Origin: Pagrus major
Lineage: Eukaryota > Chordata > Actinopteri > Spariformes > Sparidae
Length of the DNA: 64,000 bases
Assembly (NCBI RefSeq): GCF_040436345.1
Contig: NC_133220.1
Location: forward strand, 9,500,664-9,564,663
Direction: 5' to 3'
Below are positions 38,261 to 50,739 of this stretch, piece after piece. The first letter of the stretch is position 1, and every line of letters starts with the position of its first letter. The translations under genes and the position numbers were made by a program. The notes below the pieces were generated by a model. The model was not told the origin of the DNA, did not search any database, and saw only the letters and a list, made by a program, of their open reading frames with translations.

Positions 38261-40520
38261 TGTTTGGTTTAAAACAGGGTAAAACAAAATTATTTTGGGA
38301 TGAAGGGGAAGCAGCGATAAAAAGGAGTGGATGCACAGAAGCTATTAACGTTGTCCGTGTATGACGTTCGAGGTCAACGGTTATCTCTTCATAACCAGGA
38401 AGTGTTTCCCTCAGCCTTGGCTTGCTCTACGTTGACCATGTACATACGCCTCATGAGAGGCAGAGGTATGCATTCAAGAAGCGATGCAAGTCAGTCCACA
38501 GAACTGTCAAAACAAACGCAGATGAACAACCAGGATACATTCAAATGAAATGAGCAAAAATGCAACTTTAAAAAGTAAATGGCCAGGGTCGCTGAACATG
38601 ACATGCTTGTAATACTTCAGACCTACAGAGCAGATTAAAGCTTGTAAATACATTAAAGACAAAAAAGGTATTTAAAAAATGCTGATTCTCATCATTTGTT
38701 CTTTTGTTGGGTGGTGTTTGGAGATGTGCGACTATTTTTCTGTCTGACTTTGTGTGTGTGTTCAACAGAGGCAATGTTTCCATTTGTTTGTATTATGGAC
38801 GATGCCCTTGTCATCCTAAGAAGAAGAGCTGTATGCTTTGACGAGGAGGAGCAGCTGGAGCCACTGAAGCATCAACAATCATTATCAATTAACTCTCAGT
38901 CAATGCCTTGGTTTTAAAATTGTTGCAGCAGTTCATTTGTTGCTTGTATTTAACCACAAGTTTTATATTTTTGTGTCTAGATCAAGTTGTGTGTCAATGT
39001 GGTCATCCAGGTCACATCATGCTTATCTGATCACCAGATGTGGCTCGTGTAATTAGATCTCAGTGAAGCATTCACTTGTCTTTACAGCTGTTCACCCAAA
39101 AAGCCTTTAAGGCGGCATCGGTTGTGAACGAGGAGACTGGAGCTGATAAGATAAATCGACTAGTCACAGCTTTTTAATTGAGGATTTCCTGTTTTTCTGT
39201 TGTATGTCATTGTTTATGTGGGTTTTGAACTGTTTAGGACAAAATAAGCATCATTTTCATACATTGTATAGACCAAACTATTATACTTTTGATTGAGGAA
39301 ACAAACTGCAGATTAATCAAAATAATTGTTAGTCATATCACTAAAGTGGATTGTGGTGAAATAGTCAGAATTTACACGTAACAATGCAGCAGGAGTGTGA
39401 TTAAGAGCAGACAAGGAAATACAAAATACCAGAGGAAATGCAGAGTATTTAAAACTGTCAAATCTACCAACACTGACCTAGAAACACAGATATGTTTATG
39501 ATGTTTATGTGTAAATATTGAATACGTGCTCATTTTGCATGGGGGTCATTTTCAGTTGTGTGTATTTTCCACAAAGGGTTTGTTTCATCACTCTTTCCAG
39601 AAAGCTCAAATGTTTCTAACATTTTCTGTCTATATTTTACGGTCTAAAATTATGATTCAAACGCAATTTTGAACATTTTACCGCACAATGTGTACCTCTA
39701 CCTTTGAGCCTTTAAGTAATATTGGCTTATAATGCTGGTTTACTTTAAAGGATAAGTTCACCAAAAATGAAAACTCTCTCGCAGAGAAAGTGTCGCAGCA
39801 TCCCCCAAACAATTGAAATAGCTGAGGACTTGTTCTTATCCTAAAAAAAAGATATTATTTAAACCCTGATGCACGATGGAGCTTGGGTCTGTGCTCTTTT
39901 AGCTTAACAACTACAGTGAAGATTCGGCTTAACAAAAAGGTGTAACTCGTGTTTTTTCAAATCAATTTAGGATCTCTCACTTTCCATCGGCATGGAGGTG
40001 AGTGGATGACTGAATTTTCACTGAATTTTCATTTTTGGGTGTGCTTATCCTTTAACGAATCCTAAAAGTTGCCTTCCTCACCATTCAAAACTTTGTTGGC
40101 ATTAGTCAACTACAACTCCCATGAGTCTTTGCCATTGACTCCCAAACAAAAAATCTTAAGAGTTGTAGTTTATGAATGCTTATACAGTAAAAAATTGATT
40201 TATCTTGGTTAAAATACTGACGGGTTTAAATTGTATCGAGCTGAAGGGTAGAAGACATATTTATAAACTAAAAAAAATGCGGACAGAAAACCTCATGTGT
40301 CGTGTTTGAGCTTTTTTAAAAGAGGACATTGACAGAAAGGGGGAACAAGTCTTTGTGGTGAACACTTTGCTTGCTAGCTTCTTTTCCATTAGCCTCTACC
40401 CGCTAAAAGCTAAACAATGGCGGTCATAGCGACAATCTGACTGAAGCACATTAATCTCCGGTGTGTTTTTTTTTTTTATGTGATGCTCTGAACGTCATGA
40501 GGAAATTAAATAAAGGGTTT
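38260..40520. other. intergenic eif4g3-hp1bp3
   Basis: No supported gene. The 73-codon frame at 38696-38917 shows no recognised domain. It holds the TIR element at 39746-40054 and a short palindromic ACTACAACTCCCATGA motif at about 40108 with AGTTGTAGT near 40162. Confidence 0.65.
39746..40054. mobile_element. TIR MITE flanked by TTAA-like ends
   Basis: Left TTAAAGGATAAGTTCACCAA then AAATGAAAAC; right TTTCATTTTTGGGTGTGCTT then ATCCTTTAA. These are inverted over roughly 30 bases with few differences. The family is very common in teleosts (usual form AAAGGATAGTTCACCC). TTAA at both tips may be part of the repeat or a target duplication. A one-ended relative is at 57692. Confidence 0.75.
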
Positions 40521-40697
40521 TTTTGAACGGGCTGGTGTCGGCGGCCATGACAGTGGGATTCCTCCGACGTAACCGTGTGACGCCGCGACGTGACCAACGG
40601 TCCTAATGGGGCGGGGCTCGTAAACAGAGAAATCTAAATAAAGGATCGTGCAGAAATTTTACCCCGAAGTAACTCACTTTTTCGGGACAAGTACAAG
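40520..40697 (+). promoter_or_regulatory. hp1bp3: hp1bp3 promoter and non-coding first exon
   Basis: CpG content rises sharply here. GGCGGCCATGAC at about 40541 resembles a YY1 site, and TGACG/CGTGACC half-sites at about 40565-40595 resemble CREB/ATF or related sites. A good donor, GTACAAG|GTAAGT, lies at 40697/40698, so the first exon ends there. Its start is unknown; it joins the ATG exon at 41208. Confidence 0.65.
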
Positions 40698-41221
40698 GTA
40701 AGTTTCACTCGCGTCGCGTCGCACCGTGAGCTGCCGAATGTGCGGTTGCACGCGTGCGATGCGGGGAGGACGCACGAGGCCCCGGCGGGTTTGTAGTCCT
40801 CCACGCAACTGAGAAGAATTTTATCTGCCGTGTGCGACGCCATCACTGTGTGTAAAAAGCCAACTGACAAAATGGCGAAATTGCCGAAATTTTCTGGCAA
40901 CTCGCGTCCTGGCTTCTGTGAAAATGGTCCAAATGTATCGGCCGATGCGGGCGGCTGAGCCGGAGCGGCGTGCACGGCGCGGAAGGTGGTTTGTTTTTAG
41001 CTAATACGCGTTACAAGTGCACCTTTTTTTTTCTCTCTCTTCCCTTTCTGTTTGACGATAATGGGCCTCAATGAATGAAGTGGGTTTGGCAGTCTCGCCA
41101 TTTCTAACCACGCACGTACATTGAATTGGGGGCCCCCCCGGTACCGGTGCTGTTGCAAACCCATGCTTTCCCCTGGTGTTCAGATACGTCTTATTTCCTC
41201 CATGCAGGTAAATCTCGTGTG

Positions 41222-44200
41222 ATGCCGATTCGCCGAGCAGCAGCGACTCCAACCCAGGAGAAGGCCCCCTCCGCTGCAGCAGAGAAAGGTTAGGCCAGGG
41301 GGTGCCTTAAACTAAGGACCCGTGAACGCACCATCATCTCTGACACAGGTTCCAGTGTGGTCACAGGACCCATTACAAACCCACACAGCCAGGCTTGTGT
41401 GTTGAGTCTGGAGATGGATGTGTGTGGGCATGCCAAGTTTTGTGTTTACAAACCTCCTTCACAGAAACACCTCTATAGACCTTTTTACAAAATGCTGTCA
41501 GAATCAAATGCACTGCAATGTTCTGGGTACTTACAATTTAGAAAGAGTAATACAATCATCAGGATATCAGCAGTCACATGGCCAAACAGTGCATCACTAT
41601 GTTGTTATCAGACATAACGCAACTAAAATCAGTTGCAGGAATAGCAAAACAGTTGTGTGCAACCTTAGCATTGACCTTTAAGCTCTCCTTGAAGACGGGG
41701 AAGTCCTATAAATCCTGCTATCTCAGTGGATAAGATGCATATCATGCAACTTGCAGCACCTCAAGTTGGATTCCTGCAGGAGACTTCTGTTGCATGTTGC
41801 GCTCGCAGTGTGTCTTAAACTACGTCCAAATGATCCCCAGTATGTTGAGCATCTTTATTTGTGGGTGCTAACATAATGACCCAAGTTGCTCGCTAAATTG
41901 CATAGAATTGTTCACATTTTTTCCCAAACCAGAACAAAACAAAAATAGAAAACGGCAAAGGACAGTTTCCATAGTGGAGAAGTCAACAATGGTTTTCACC
42001 GTGGTATTTTAAGGAGCCCGACTGATGTACTGGCAGGCCGATATTGGCCTATCGTAGATCGGTATCGGCGCATATGTCGTCGATATCGGCTGATATGAAA
42101 ACTTCTTGGTTTTAAGGAACACAGTGCAGAAATTGATGCTTGCGGTGATTTATGATTAGTACATTTTGTGTGTTGTTTTTGTTTACTGCCTTCATTACAT
42201 ATATTTGTCAAGAGCGTCTGATAACCCCATTTGAGTGTAACAACACTGATATATATCGTAATGTTTAACTCCCTTTATATAATATATACTAAACTGTATA
42301 TTCAGTAGTTTAAATATCTCCAGCGCAGTGTGTACTTATTGAAGTTTTGCATTAGATGATCTAGTGAACCTGACTTATTTACATCTATTCCTGTATTGAA
42401 AGTATTTACAGTATTTAATTAAGCATTGAAGAGCTTTGGTCCTTAGGGCCAGCTGCTTTTCAGCTCTGGGTACCCAGATAAAAAAACTTTTCTGTTCTAC
42501 ACCGTCAGCTTTAAAAAAAGGTATAAAAGTCCAAAAGTAAACAAACATTATTGGCACTATCCTTGTGTGTTTCTGATTTAACTTAATTTCAATGACTTTC
42601 TCCTCTCAGAGCCTGAAGCCTCCTCGGAGGAGTCGCCCTCTGCTGACGAGGAGCAGGCTGCGTCTTCGGCCGCGACAGCCGAGGTCGAGGAGGCCGAGGC
42701 GACGGGTGAGACGGAACCCACAGAGAATGGAGAGAAGGCTGAAGGAGCCGCAGAGGAGAAGGGAGGAGAGGGGGCGGATAAGAAAGAGTGAGTCTCACCA
42801 GAGAGCGAGTCTGCAACTCTGAGAACATTGCGATATTTCACTCTGATAGCACTTTTATCTGTTTATATTATCCTTACCTCTGCTGGATAACAGCAGACTG
42901 CCCCTCTCATGGCTGTCGTGTTGCATTTCCAAAAGATGTGACCTGTCGCAACCATATTCATTAGGTAGATATCAGACAGATGTACCGGTCCCTTTGTCCG
43001 CAGTCTTGGGGGAGACCAGGAGGAGAGGGCGTTGGCGTCATGAAAGTCTGATGATCTGTTAGCAGCTTAGCTCATATCTGAAAAGACAGAGCAGCATTAT
43101 CTACTACAAGCTACAGACAGTCACAACAATGTTTAAAAGATATTTTTTTGTTTTTCCCCACGTATGCAAATATAAAATTAGGCAAAATTTGTGCCAAATT
43201 TTAGGAAAAAGCCCTGCGGTTAACTAGGTGATCGAATTGTTTGGACGTCATCACGAGCCTCATGTACAAACTTTTGTCATGAGAAAGTAACAACCTTTGT
43301 TTTGCCCATAACTCTGTAATTTTTGTAATGTCTCCTCCTTCCCTTCTCCCAGACCTTGACAAAGACCTTGACAAACATTAACATTCCTCCATCTAGTTTA
43401 GTACAGTAGCAATTCAGTCAGGGTCAAATTACCATGATGATCACTAAGACAGACCTTCTAAATCTTCATTTTGTCTTTCCCGTCGGTGACAAATGGACAA
43501 AGTGACAAATGCAAGGACTGCGCGGCTGGACAGTGTGCAACACACTGCTATGTTCTCCTACTAAGGTGAGGATGTGATAAAGATAAGGGTGGTAACGATC
43601 ACAGTGAAATATCGCTTCTAAAGAAACGACCCACTTTACTGAACTTGTGTCTTGCTCCTTTCGGCGACAGGTTGAAGGATGGCTACAAGTACGAGAAGTC
43701 CAAATCCAAGAAGGTGAAAAGGACGATTCCCGCGTGGGCTAGCGTCACTGCCAGCAAAAAAGTCCCTGTTACCAACTTTGCAGGCACGCAGCACAGAGTG
43801 GATAGCATCCTCATCGAAGCTATTCAGGTGTGTGCAAACTGTCAACACAGCAATCACATTTTGTTTTGTTGTTTAAAAAGGAAGCGGTTTGATTTCTGCT
43901 CTACTTTCTTTGCAGGATTGTAACGACAGATCTGGAGTTTCATACCAGTCCGTCCTGAAATATATTGTGAAAAAATACCCGGGGATGGAGATTAGTAAGA
44001 AGAAGTTTCTCATAAAGAAAGCAATGAAGAAACATTTGGAGAAGGGCACCATCAAACAGGTAAAGAATTGGTGGGGGGGGGATTATCTTTCATTTTCATA
44101 TTTGGACAAAATATGTGTGCTTTGTTTCAGTGGAACATAATTTAAAATGTAATTGACTGGTCTTTATGGTCCAGTTACTATTGCTACGTCAGTCAAACTT

Positions 44201-47200
44201 AACTTTACAACAGAGGTTGTGTTAGACTTCCTTGTTGTCTGTCATTTTGATGGACAGGGTGGTTAAAAATAAGTCAACAGCAAATTCAGAATGGGACACG
44301 AACCCCAGTGTTCTGGGTGAGAGTCCTGTGTTTGACCCATAAAACTACCATGACCTGCACCCTAGTCAGACTCTGTTGCTCCATTATAATGATGTTTTAA
44401 ACAACGTTAATTGTGATGTTGAAGGACAATTTCTAACTTCGATACAATACCCTGAAAAATATCAATGTTTGATACCACAGGGCAAATGGACACAACACTG
44501 AGAGCATTACACTATTGATTTTTTTTTTTTTTTTTTTTAAGATAAATATAATAATGCTTGTTAACTGTGTGGAAAGAACAACAGCATCTGAGTTGATTTA
44601 CTTCTGGAGGAGGTTGGGCTATGAGGGCACTGCAGCGCAGAAGAGAGAAAAACCGCAGCTGGTTCTGGTGTATCGATGCAGTGAAACATTAGTACTGACA
44701 CCATCTCAAATATTCTCGATACAATTGCTAAGGTTTGTTGGACAATCTGTGTCAGGTTGAGGGTTTTATGAACAGTCTATTTCACACATGTTGTGTAGGA
44801 ACCCAGGAAATGAGTAAGGTCTGCTTACTCTTGTTTTTTTTCTCTGTCTCTCTCATAGCTGAAGGGTAAAGGCCTTTCAGGAACCTTCGCCATCGGAAAG
44901 CAGCCCACGTCGGCTAAGGTATGTTACAGCAGAGGGAGGAAGTGCGTTGTGTATTTCTTGTCAGGGAGCATCAACAGCTCCACTTATAGAGTGATATTGA
45001 TCTTCTCATCTAACTCTCGGCAAGAAAGCACAGAAGTGCATTTCCCAAAATAACAAACTATTCCTTTAAGTCATGAGTGAAGTTTCAGTCCTGTCCATCC
45101 TAGTTTGGACTTAAGTGTTTCTTTCACAGTACATTATTTAACAGATCTAAGGCTTATGTTATATAGTCAACAGTTTCCTTTTCCCATTTTCCCCTATGAG
45201 ACTGGGATGTGTTTGGTTGTAATCGTCATGTCTGTAAATGGATGGTGTTTTAGAAAGCTGCTCAGAAGTCTGAGTCTCTGGGAGATGCTCTTCCTCTCAT
45301 CATCACTCGGCTCTGTGAGCCCAAAGAGGCGTCCTACTACGTGATCAAGAAATACCTTGAGCAGCACTTCCCCAGCCTCAACATCGAAAACAGGTATGGG
45401 CATCACATTTACTTTTTCCCTATTGATGTTGTTTGATGTATGAAAATGTCATTGTTGTATGCGTCGTAAGTTTCCAGAAAAAACAAAATATTGAACTATT
45501 GATGATGTTAACTAGAGTAGATGCAAGCAACATGGTTGCATATGGGAAGCCTGAAGCTGAAATGGCAGATTTCCTTGATAATAGAAGATCAATCTATCCC
45601 TGATCAAAACTGTAATAAAATAAAAGTCAAACAAGTTTTTCATCACTACAGTAACAGCAGCCGTTGCTTTAAAATGTAACAAAATTTAAAAAGGTAAAAA
45701 CTGCAGCTATAATGTGGTTAAAGTGAGTTTTCAGAAATGTAACCTCCAAGACACACACAGTTTTACCAGTTCCCTTGGGTGTCTGTGGCTCAGTGACGTG
45801 TAAAGTTGCCTCTGTTGAATATATTAATGATTTATTAACTCTGGTTGGTCCTCAGGCCAGAAGTCCTGAAGTCAGCCCTGGTGAAGGCAGTGGAGAGAGG
45901 ACAACTGGAACAAATCACCGGGAAAGGAGCCAGAGGGACTTTTCAGGTAAAGCTCTTTGTAACACCGTTCTATTCATTTTTCTTCCAAATTGATTCACGT
46001 CTTTAGACTCAACTGGTTGCACATAATGTCCAACTCTGGGGAAGAGAAATTGGCAACCCTCGCTCTCCTCTTCATTATGTGTGCATTTTTGTTGGTATCT
46101 GCTTTGTTTCCAGCCCTGACAAAGGTCCACACTGCCAGCTCGTGCATCATTGTTGTGTTACACTATTTCTGCAGAATTAGATATTGTTAGATAAAGATAT
46201 TGCCGGGTAATACTCTCTGTAAAACATTAAACCCAGGGAGAAATAAATGTTTGTCAAGTGTCTATGTTGGGTCTACTGTCTTATGGTCATATTGGCAGCA
46301 TTAAAAAGCTGATATTTATGTCTAGAAGCTACAGTGAAGTGAAGTGAAAAGATGACCTAATATCCTAAAAATGTTAATATCTGTCTCTCATAGCTGAAGC
46401 GAACTGGTAACCAGATCCTGCTGAAGGGCGGCGACCTGGAGGACGCCATCACAGCCGCCATCACAGCCATGAATGAACCTAAAACGTGCAGCACCACAAC
46501 TCTACGCAGATACCTAGTAGACACCAACAAGGATAGAAAGGAGTACCAGTTAGGTGAGATTCCCCCCTCTGCTGCTTACATTTGTTGGCAGCACTGCTGC
46601 TGACTACTGACTAGTTTCTTCGGTAGTTACAAACTGGGCCTCATTAAAAGAGACAAATTAAAGTATCGTCAAAAAGATTGCAGTTTTGTTCTGCGTGTTG
46701 ATTACAACTCTGAGGAGAATAAAAACCTTTCACACTTTAAGGACATGTTTTTTAATGTGTGCTTTCTTTTCAGATGCACGATGACCATTTTGAATAACGA
46801 GGTTTGTTCGTCCAAAATGCTGATACTAAAAGCTGAACTCTCTTCTTTAGTGGCCAATCTGAGGAGGACCCTGACAAAGTGTAAAGTACTCGGCTGGATG
46901 GAGCAGATCACCGGTCACGGCTTCACAGGCACCTACCAGCTCTCGTTCCCTTTCTACCCAAGGTACATCCACAGCTTTTGGAAAGAGTTATATTATTATA
47001 TTATCATTGTTTGTTCAGTTTGAAGCCAGGCTTATAAAGGCCACATTAACAAAAACACAGCTTATAAACATCTTTTTGTTGTTTCTCCTAAGCCCTACCA
47101 CCCTGTACCCAGACAAGTTCAAAAAGCTTCAGAACAAAACCACTGCGCCTCCACCCAAGCGGAAGCGGGCGGCCGACTCTTCTGACGAGGAAGAGGAGGA

Positions 47201-48115
47201 AGAAGAGGAGGAGGAGGAGGAGTCTGAAGATGAAGCACCATCGCGTAGGAGGTGGGTGTACTTAAAATCCCTCACAGAGGGTTGAAGTCTGCAGTCTCTC
47301 CACAGGCATAGTTGCTTAAGCATTGTTAGAAATGCTCAATCAATCCTCTTGATGTCAGAATCTGAGGAGTAAAGACATAAAAACTTTGTCTTTGGAGAAG
47401 AAGATTAATTACATAATGTTATACTGTCTGTACAAATAAATCTGCGTTACTAAATACATTGATGCTGTTTTCCAATAGCCTTGCACCCATTTATGATTTG
47501 TGTGTAATTATTCTCCTTCCACTGAGTAACAGCTGCCTGTTTTAATTTACTTCCAGGAAATCTCAGAAGAGGCCTCCACCCAAAGCTAGGCGCCCTCCAC
47601 CAGCCAAGAAGTCTCGGAGCGCTAGTCAGTCAAAAGCCAGAGGCAGGGGACGGCCCTCAAAGAAGTCTCCGGCCAAGAAAGCAGTGTCTTCAGCCATTAT
47701 GTCGGCGAGGAAAAAGACAACCTCTAAGAAGGAATCCGCACAAACGCCATCTAAATCCACACCTGTCAAAAGAGGAGCTCCTGCAAAAAAGCCCAAAACG
47801 CCAGCAGTGAAAAAGCTGACCAAAAGAGGGTCCAAGCGACCTGTGTACAGAGAGTCGTCGGGGGAGGAGGGGGAGGAGGAGGAGGAGGAGGAGGAGGAGT
47901 TTGAAGACGCAAAGGAGACGATAAGGGGAGGGTCCAAGCGATCTAAGTCTGCAGAGTCATCCAATGAGGACGAGCCTGCACCTAAAAAGCCAGCGACCAA
48001 AAGTAGGTCCAGGCAGGCAAAACCTGAAGAGTCATCCGGTGATGAAGCGGTAGTCAAAAAGGAGACAAAGAGCAACAAGAAGTCCACTCGTAAGTCCAAG
48101 AGAGGGAAAAACTGA
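41222..48115 (+). CDS. hp1bp3: heterochromatin protein 1-binding protein 3
   Basis: Linker-histone-related chromatin protein that binds HP1 and nucleosomes, and in mammals affects heterochromatin, cell-cycle progression and miRNA processing. Coding exons: 41222-41288 (exon from 41208), 42610-42787, 43671-43827, 43916-44059, 44859-44918, 45254-45393, 45856-45946, 46394-46553, 46851-46962, 47093-47251, 47557-48115; 1827 nt, 608 aa plus TGA. The start MPIRRAAATP matches the MPIRRTV start of the short human isoform. Order of parts: acidic Glu/Ala-rich segment (about 23-85), KKVKRTIPAWASV, three globular H15 domains at about 121-195, 212-282 and 295-370, then a basic tail with two poly-Glu tracts (11 and about 9 residues) and a GRGRPSKK AT-hook-like core. 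Human protein is 553 aa; the excess is in the tail. All phases agree. Confidence 0.96.
41289..42609. other. hp1bp3 intron
   Basis: No gene. Holds the tRNA-SINE-like block at 41713 and at 42018-42100 a GGCCGATATTGGCC-rich fragment resembling a teleost MITE. Confidence 0.6.
41713..41787 (+). repeat. tRNA-derived SINE-like fragment
   Basis: TATCTCAGTGGATAAGATGC resembles a pol III A box region, and AAGTTGGATTCCTGCAG, 38 bases on, resembles the B box GGTTCGANTCC. Diverged; no terminal A-run or clear duplication seen. Confidence 0.45.
43671..44918 (+). CDS. hp1bp3: hp1bp3 first H15 domain exons
   Basis: Exons 43671-43827, 43916-44059 and 44859-44918. TQHRVDSILIEAIQ, then SGVSYQSVLKYIVKKYPGME, KKFLIKKAMKKHLEKGTIKQ and LKGKGLSGTFAIGK show the winged-helix pattern of linker histone globular domains, including the final GxxGTF strand. 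It corresponds to the first of three such domains in HP1BP3. Confidence 0.93.
44292..44365 (-). repeat. possible tRNA-like SINE fragment
   Basis: Read on the minus strand: CAGGACTCTCACCCAGAAC followed by GGGGTTCGTGTCCC, like an anticodon arm and B box. No intact cloverleaf, so not called a tRNA gene. Confidence 0.3.
44435..44745. mobile_element. teleost MITE-like repeat (GATACAAT/CGATACAATT)
   Basis: TTCGATACAATACCCTGAAA then ATATCAATG at the left, and CTATCGATGCAGTGAAACAT-type and TCTCGATACAATTGC at the right, match a dispersed fish family. It is interrupted by a poly-T run at 44519-44540. Confidence 0.45.
45018..45070 (+). repeat. tail copy of the 22636 repeat family
   Basis: GCAAGAAAGCACAGAAGTGC then ATTTCCCAAAATAACAAACT and ATTCCTTTAA align to 22743-22795 with few changes. 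Confidence 0.6.
45254..45946 (+). CDS. hp1bp3: hp1bp3 second H15 domain exons
   Basis: Exons 45254-45393 and 45856-45946 encode LPLIITRLCEPKEASYYVIK, KYLEQHFPSLNIENRPE and LVKAVERGQLEQITGKGARG followed by TFQ. RLCEPKEASY and GQLEQITGKGA are specific to the second HP1BP3 domain. Confidence 0.95.
46394..46962 (+). CDS. hp1bp3: hp1bp3 third H15 domain exons
   Basis: Exons 46394-46553 and 46851-46962 encode AITAAITAMNEPKTCSTTTL, then LRRTLTKCKVLGWMEQITGH, GFTGTYQLSFPFYPR. AMNEPKTCSTT and GWMEQI match the third HP1BP3 domain. At the exon junction YQL|VANLRRTL is one residue longer than human as I recall it, so the 46851 acceptor is slightly less certain. Confidence 0.92.
47093..48115 (+). CDS. 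hp1bp3: hp1bp3 acidic/basic C-terminal tail
   Basis: Exons 47093-47251 and 47557-48115. They encode PPPKRKRAADSSDEEEE with a GAG/GAA run, then KSQKRPPPKARRPPPAKKSR, GRGRPSKK, many Lys/Pro/Ser repeats, a second poly-Glu run at about 47864-47900, and KSTRKSKRGKN before the stop. Disordered DNA/nucleosome-binding tail; SSDEEE and SGEEGEE look like casein kinase 2 sites (inference). Confidence 0.92.
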
Positions 48116-49075
48116 GCCCAGAGAGCGGCTTCCACGGACTGGGCCGCTCTGAATATGCAGCAGTCTGCCGCTTTGTTTCAGTGCTCTCTCTCTTTATATC
48201 ATTGTTTTCTCCCTTTTTAACGGGGCAGTAGTTTTTTTTTTTTTTTTTTTTAATTTCTATTGTAGAATAAGAACGTTATCCTACCAGTTAAGTTTACTGT
48301 ACGTTGAGAGTTTCTGAATCTCCTTTTTATTCACCATGTGTAGAAAAGCTCAGTTAGTGTTGCCGTTTAAACAGATGTGAGACCTGCTGCCAGATCAGGA
48401 AACCATAGCAAGATCCAACATACTGTAACTAGAGCCATGTAGTGACTTCCGTTTTTATATCTGTTCCTCATCAGATCTTTAGGTGTTGGAAGCACACGTT
48501 CCTAATATCACATGAAGCAAAATATCAGTGTTTCGGGGTTGAAAATGATGTCCCTTTTTTTTTTTTTTAAGTTAAAATATGGGTTGAAAAGGTAAAACGG
48601 TTACTAATGATATTAATGTTTTATAAAATGCAGATTTTAAGGTTATTACAATGTTTTGGCCATGCAGTACTGCACCAGAATCTGAATTTCTATCCATGTG
48701 TGTCCTCATCAAATAACAATGATTGATATTTGTTTATTTAAAACGTTAAACAGCCCTGAGAAAAGACTAGGCCTGCAGGTGACAGGTTGAGAACTTAACA
48801 GAGGATAAAACACTATGTTAGTATTGATTTTAAAACAAGTCGCATTGGGGGAAAAAAACGTGTCTTTTTTTGATATGTGTGTAAAAGGAAAAAAAAAAGC
48901 ATATACATAAATCGATTTAATTGCTTCACAACTGTAATTCAGTACCAAACTGTAAGAAATGTGTGTTGTGAATAAGAAAAAGGAGGATACTAGCTCATAC
49001 ATACCCTGCATGCATGTATTCCTTGTGTTGTTAAGCTGTTTTTTTCAAGTCATTAATAAAATGGCTATATTTGTA
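48116..49075 (+). other. hp1bp3: hp1bp3 3'UTR
   Basis: AT-rich 3'UTR with T-runs near 48231 and 48558. AATAAA at 49055-49060 is the best poly(A) signal, about 940 bases after the stop. Confidence 0.65.
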
Positions 49076-49724
49076 AACCCTTGTTCATTAAATTATTTTG
49101 ATCGTGTACAGGGAGAACGTTGGAAAAACCATAATGGCACATTTTCTTTATTCCAGAACGTAAAGCAGTGTCAGGTGTTTCATTTAAATGTGATAAATGA
49201 TTAGTTTGGTACAACGAGGCTGTGGGTCGGTGCTTCCTAACAGGGTTTCTGGGACAAGCGGGTGTCTTCTGAAGAAATTTAAATGATTAACAGCAATATA
49301 GATGATTCACCTGATTTTAATTATTTTACTTTTCCAAAGGTCGAAGTCATTATTAACACTTATGAAAACCAAGTAGACGTTTTCCTGAAAACAGCTGAGC
49401 GCGTGCTCAGATTGTACAGTTTGATTTCTTGAGTAAGTCAACTTTTGAAGTGCATTTTTTTTAATTTGTGGAGATAAAACTTTGCTACATTCATTATCAA
49501 ATTAATTGATAACATTCCTTTTGGCGTATTTGTAACAAAATTGTTTAGATTTCTGAAATGAGAACTGGGGACATTTCCAGTTTTCAGTCTATATATATAT
49601 TTTTTAAATATCCAATGTTTTTATCTATGAATTAAAAAAAGGGGAGGCATGCTGTTATAATTCTAATAACTGTTTTATTATTAAATTGTGGTGCAGGTCG
49701 ACTGATAAAATTGTGTACTAAGTG

Positions 49725-50220
49725 TGGATGTTTAAAGTTAAGCTCATTTGAACTACTTAATATACTGTTGGGCGGTTTAATCTACATGAATGCATCTTAT
49801 TACATAAGATCATCACATGTGTGGCTGTCCTGTGAGAAGCACTAATCTCTAAAAAGTAAAAAAAAAACTTCCCGTTTTCAGCTTTGTGACGATGCATTTT
49901 CCAGCTAATCCAAGAGGCTTTATAAAGAGTTTATTTATCTTAAGAAGCTCCCGACACCTGAGGGAACAGTTCATCTTTCAGTTCATCACAAACATTCAAC
50001 ATCAACACATCTGGTTTTCACTCGACAGCAAAGGGGACGAAAAATGTTACATGTGAAAGGGAGCTGGTAACTAAAGCTGTCAGATAAATGTGTTGTAGTA
50101 AAAAGTCTAATATTTGCCTCCAGATGTAGAAGTAGAAAGTTACATAAAATGAAAATACTCAAGCAAAGAACAAGTTCCTCAAACGTGTACTCAAGTAAAT
50201 TACTTGAGTAAATGTATTTA
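49725..50220. repeat. dispersed repeat, copy 2 (direct copy near 2730)
   Basis: Same block order as 2730-3165: TATACTGTTGGGCGGTTTAA, GAATGCATCTTATTACATAA, TGTGGCTGTCCTGTGAGAAG, AGCTAATCCAAGAGGCTTTA, AAGCTGTCAGATAAATGTG. Followed by ACTCAAGTAAATTACTTGAG (about 50192), part of the fish ACTTAAGTA family. Confidence 0.7.
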
Positions 50221-50439
50221 ATGCACAGTTAAAAACCAGCCGGGGACAGGTCACCAAAAATTGGGGACTCTTCCCGGGACAACGGGGACATCTGGTCACC
50301 CTCGTACCGGGACAGACAACCTGCACTGGCTCCCTGTGGCTTTGACATTTTACATTTACATTTTTTTTGTACTTTTACTGTTTTTAAATCTTGTCTGCCA
50401 CTATACGTTTTATTTATTATCCCAGGAGGCTACTTTTTA

Positions 50440-50461
50440 TTTTGTATATATATATATATAG
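50440..50461. repeat. (TA)n microsatellite
   Basis: About nine TA units. Confidence 0.85.
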
Positions 50462-50739
50462 CTCTGTAGTGCTTCTCTATCTCTATGTATTGTAGGCTTG
50501 TTCTTTTATTTCATTAATGCACCAAAACATGACATCATTGAAATGGACATGCAAAGTTAAGTAGCCCACTTGGACAGTTGCCACATCATGTGAAAATATT
50601 AATTAATGCCCATTTAGGCCTATTATTAATCTTGATAGGCTGATTTAGACTTTTTAAGACTGTGTTACCTTCATTATAAGACACAACTATGTTTTGCAGC
50701 TCCAGACAGATTTTTGTGGCTTGCTTGAATACATTTACA

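Noticed and set aside
38696-38917. 73-codon frame between eif4g3 and hp1bp3
   Set aside because: No domain, no conserved neighbour, no splice or promoter support.
44292-44365. Functional tRNA gene
   Set aside because: Only the B-box-like half is visible; no complete cloverleaf or acceptor stem.
47626-48135. 169-codon open frame on - strand
   Set aside because: Antisense shadow of the last hp1bp3 exon; Ser/Asp runs are the complement of Glu/Lys codons.
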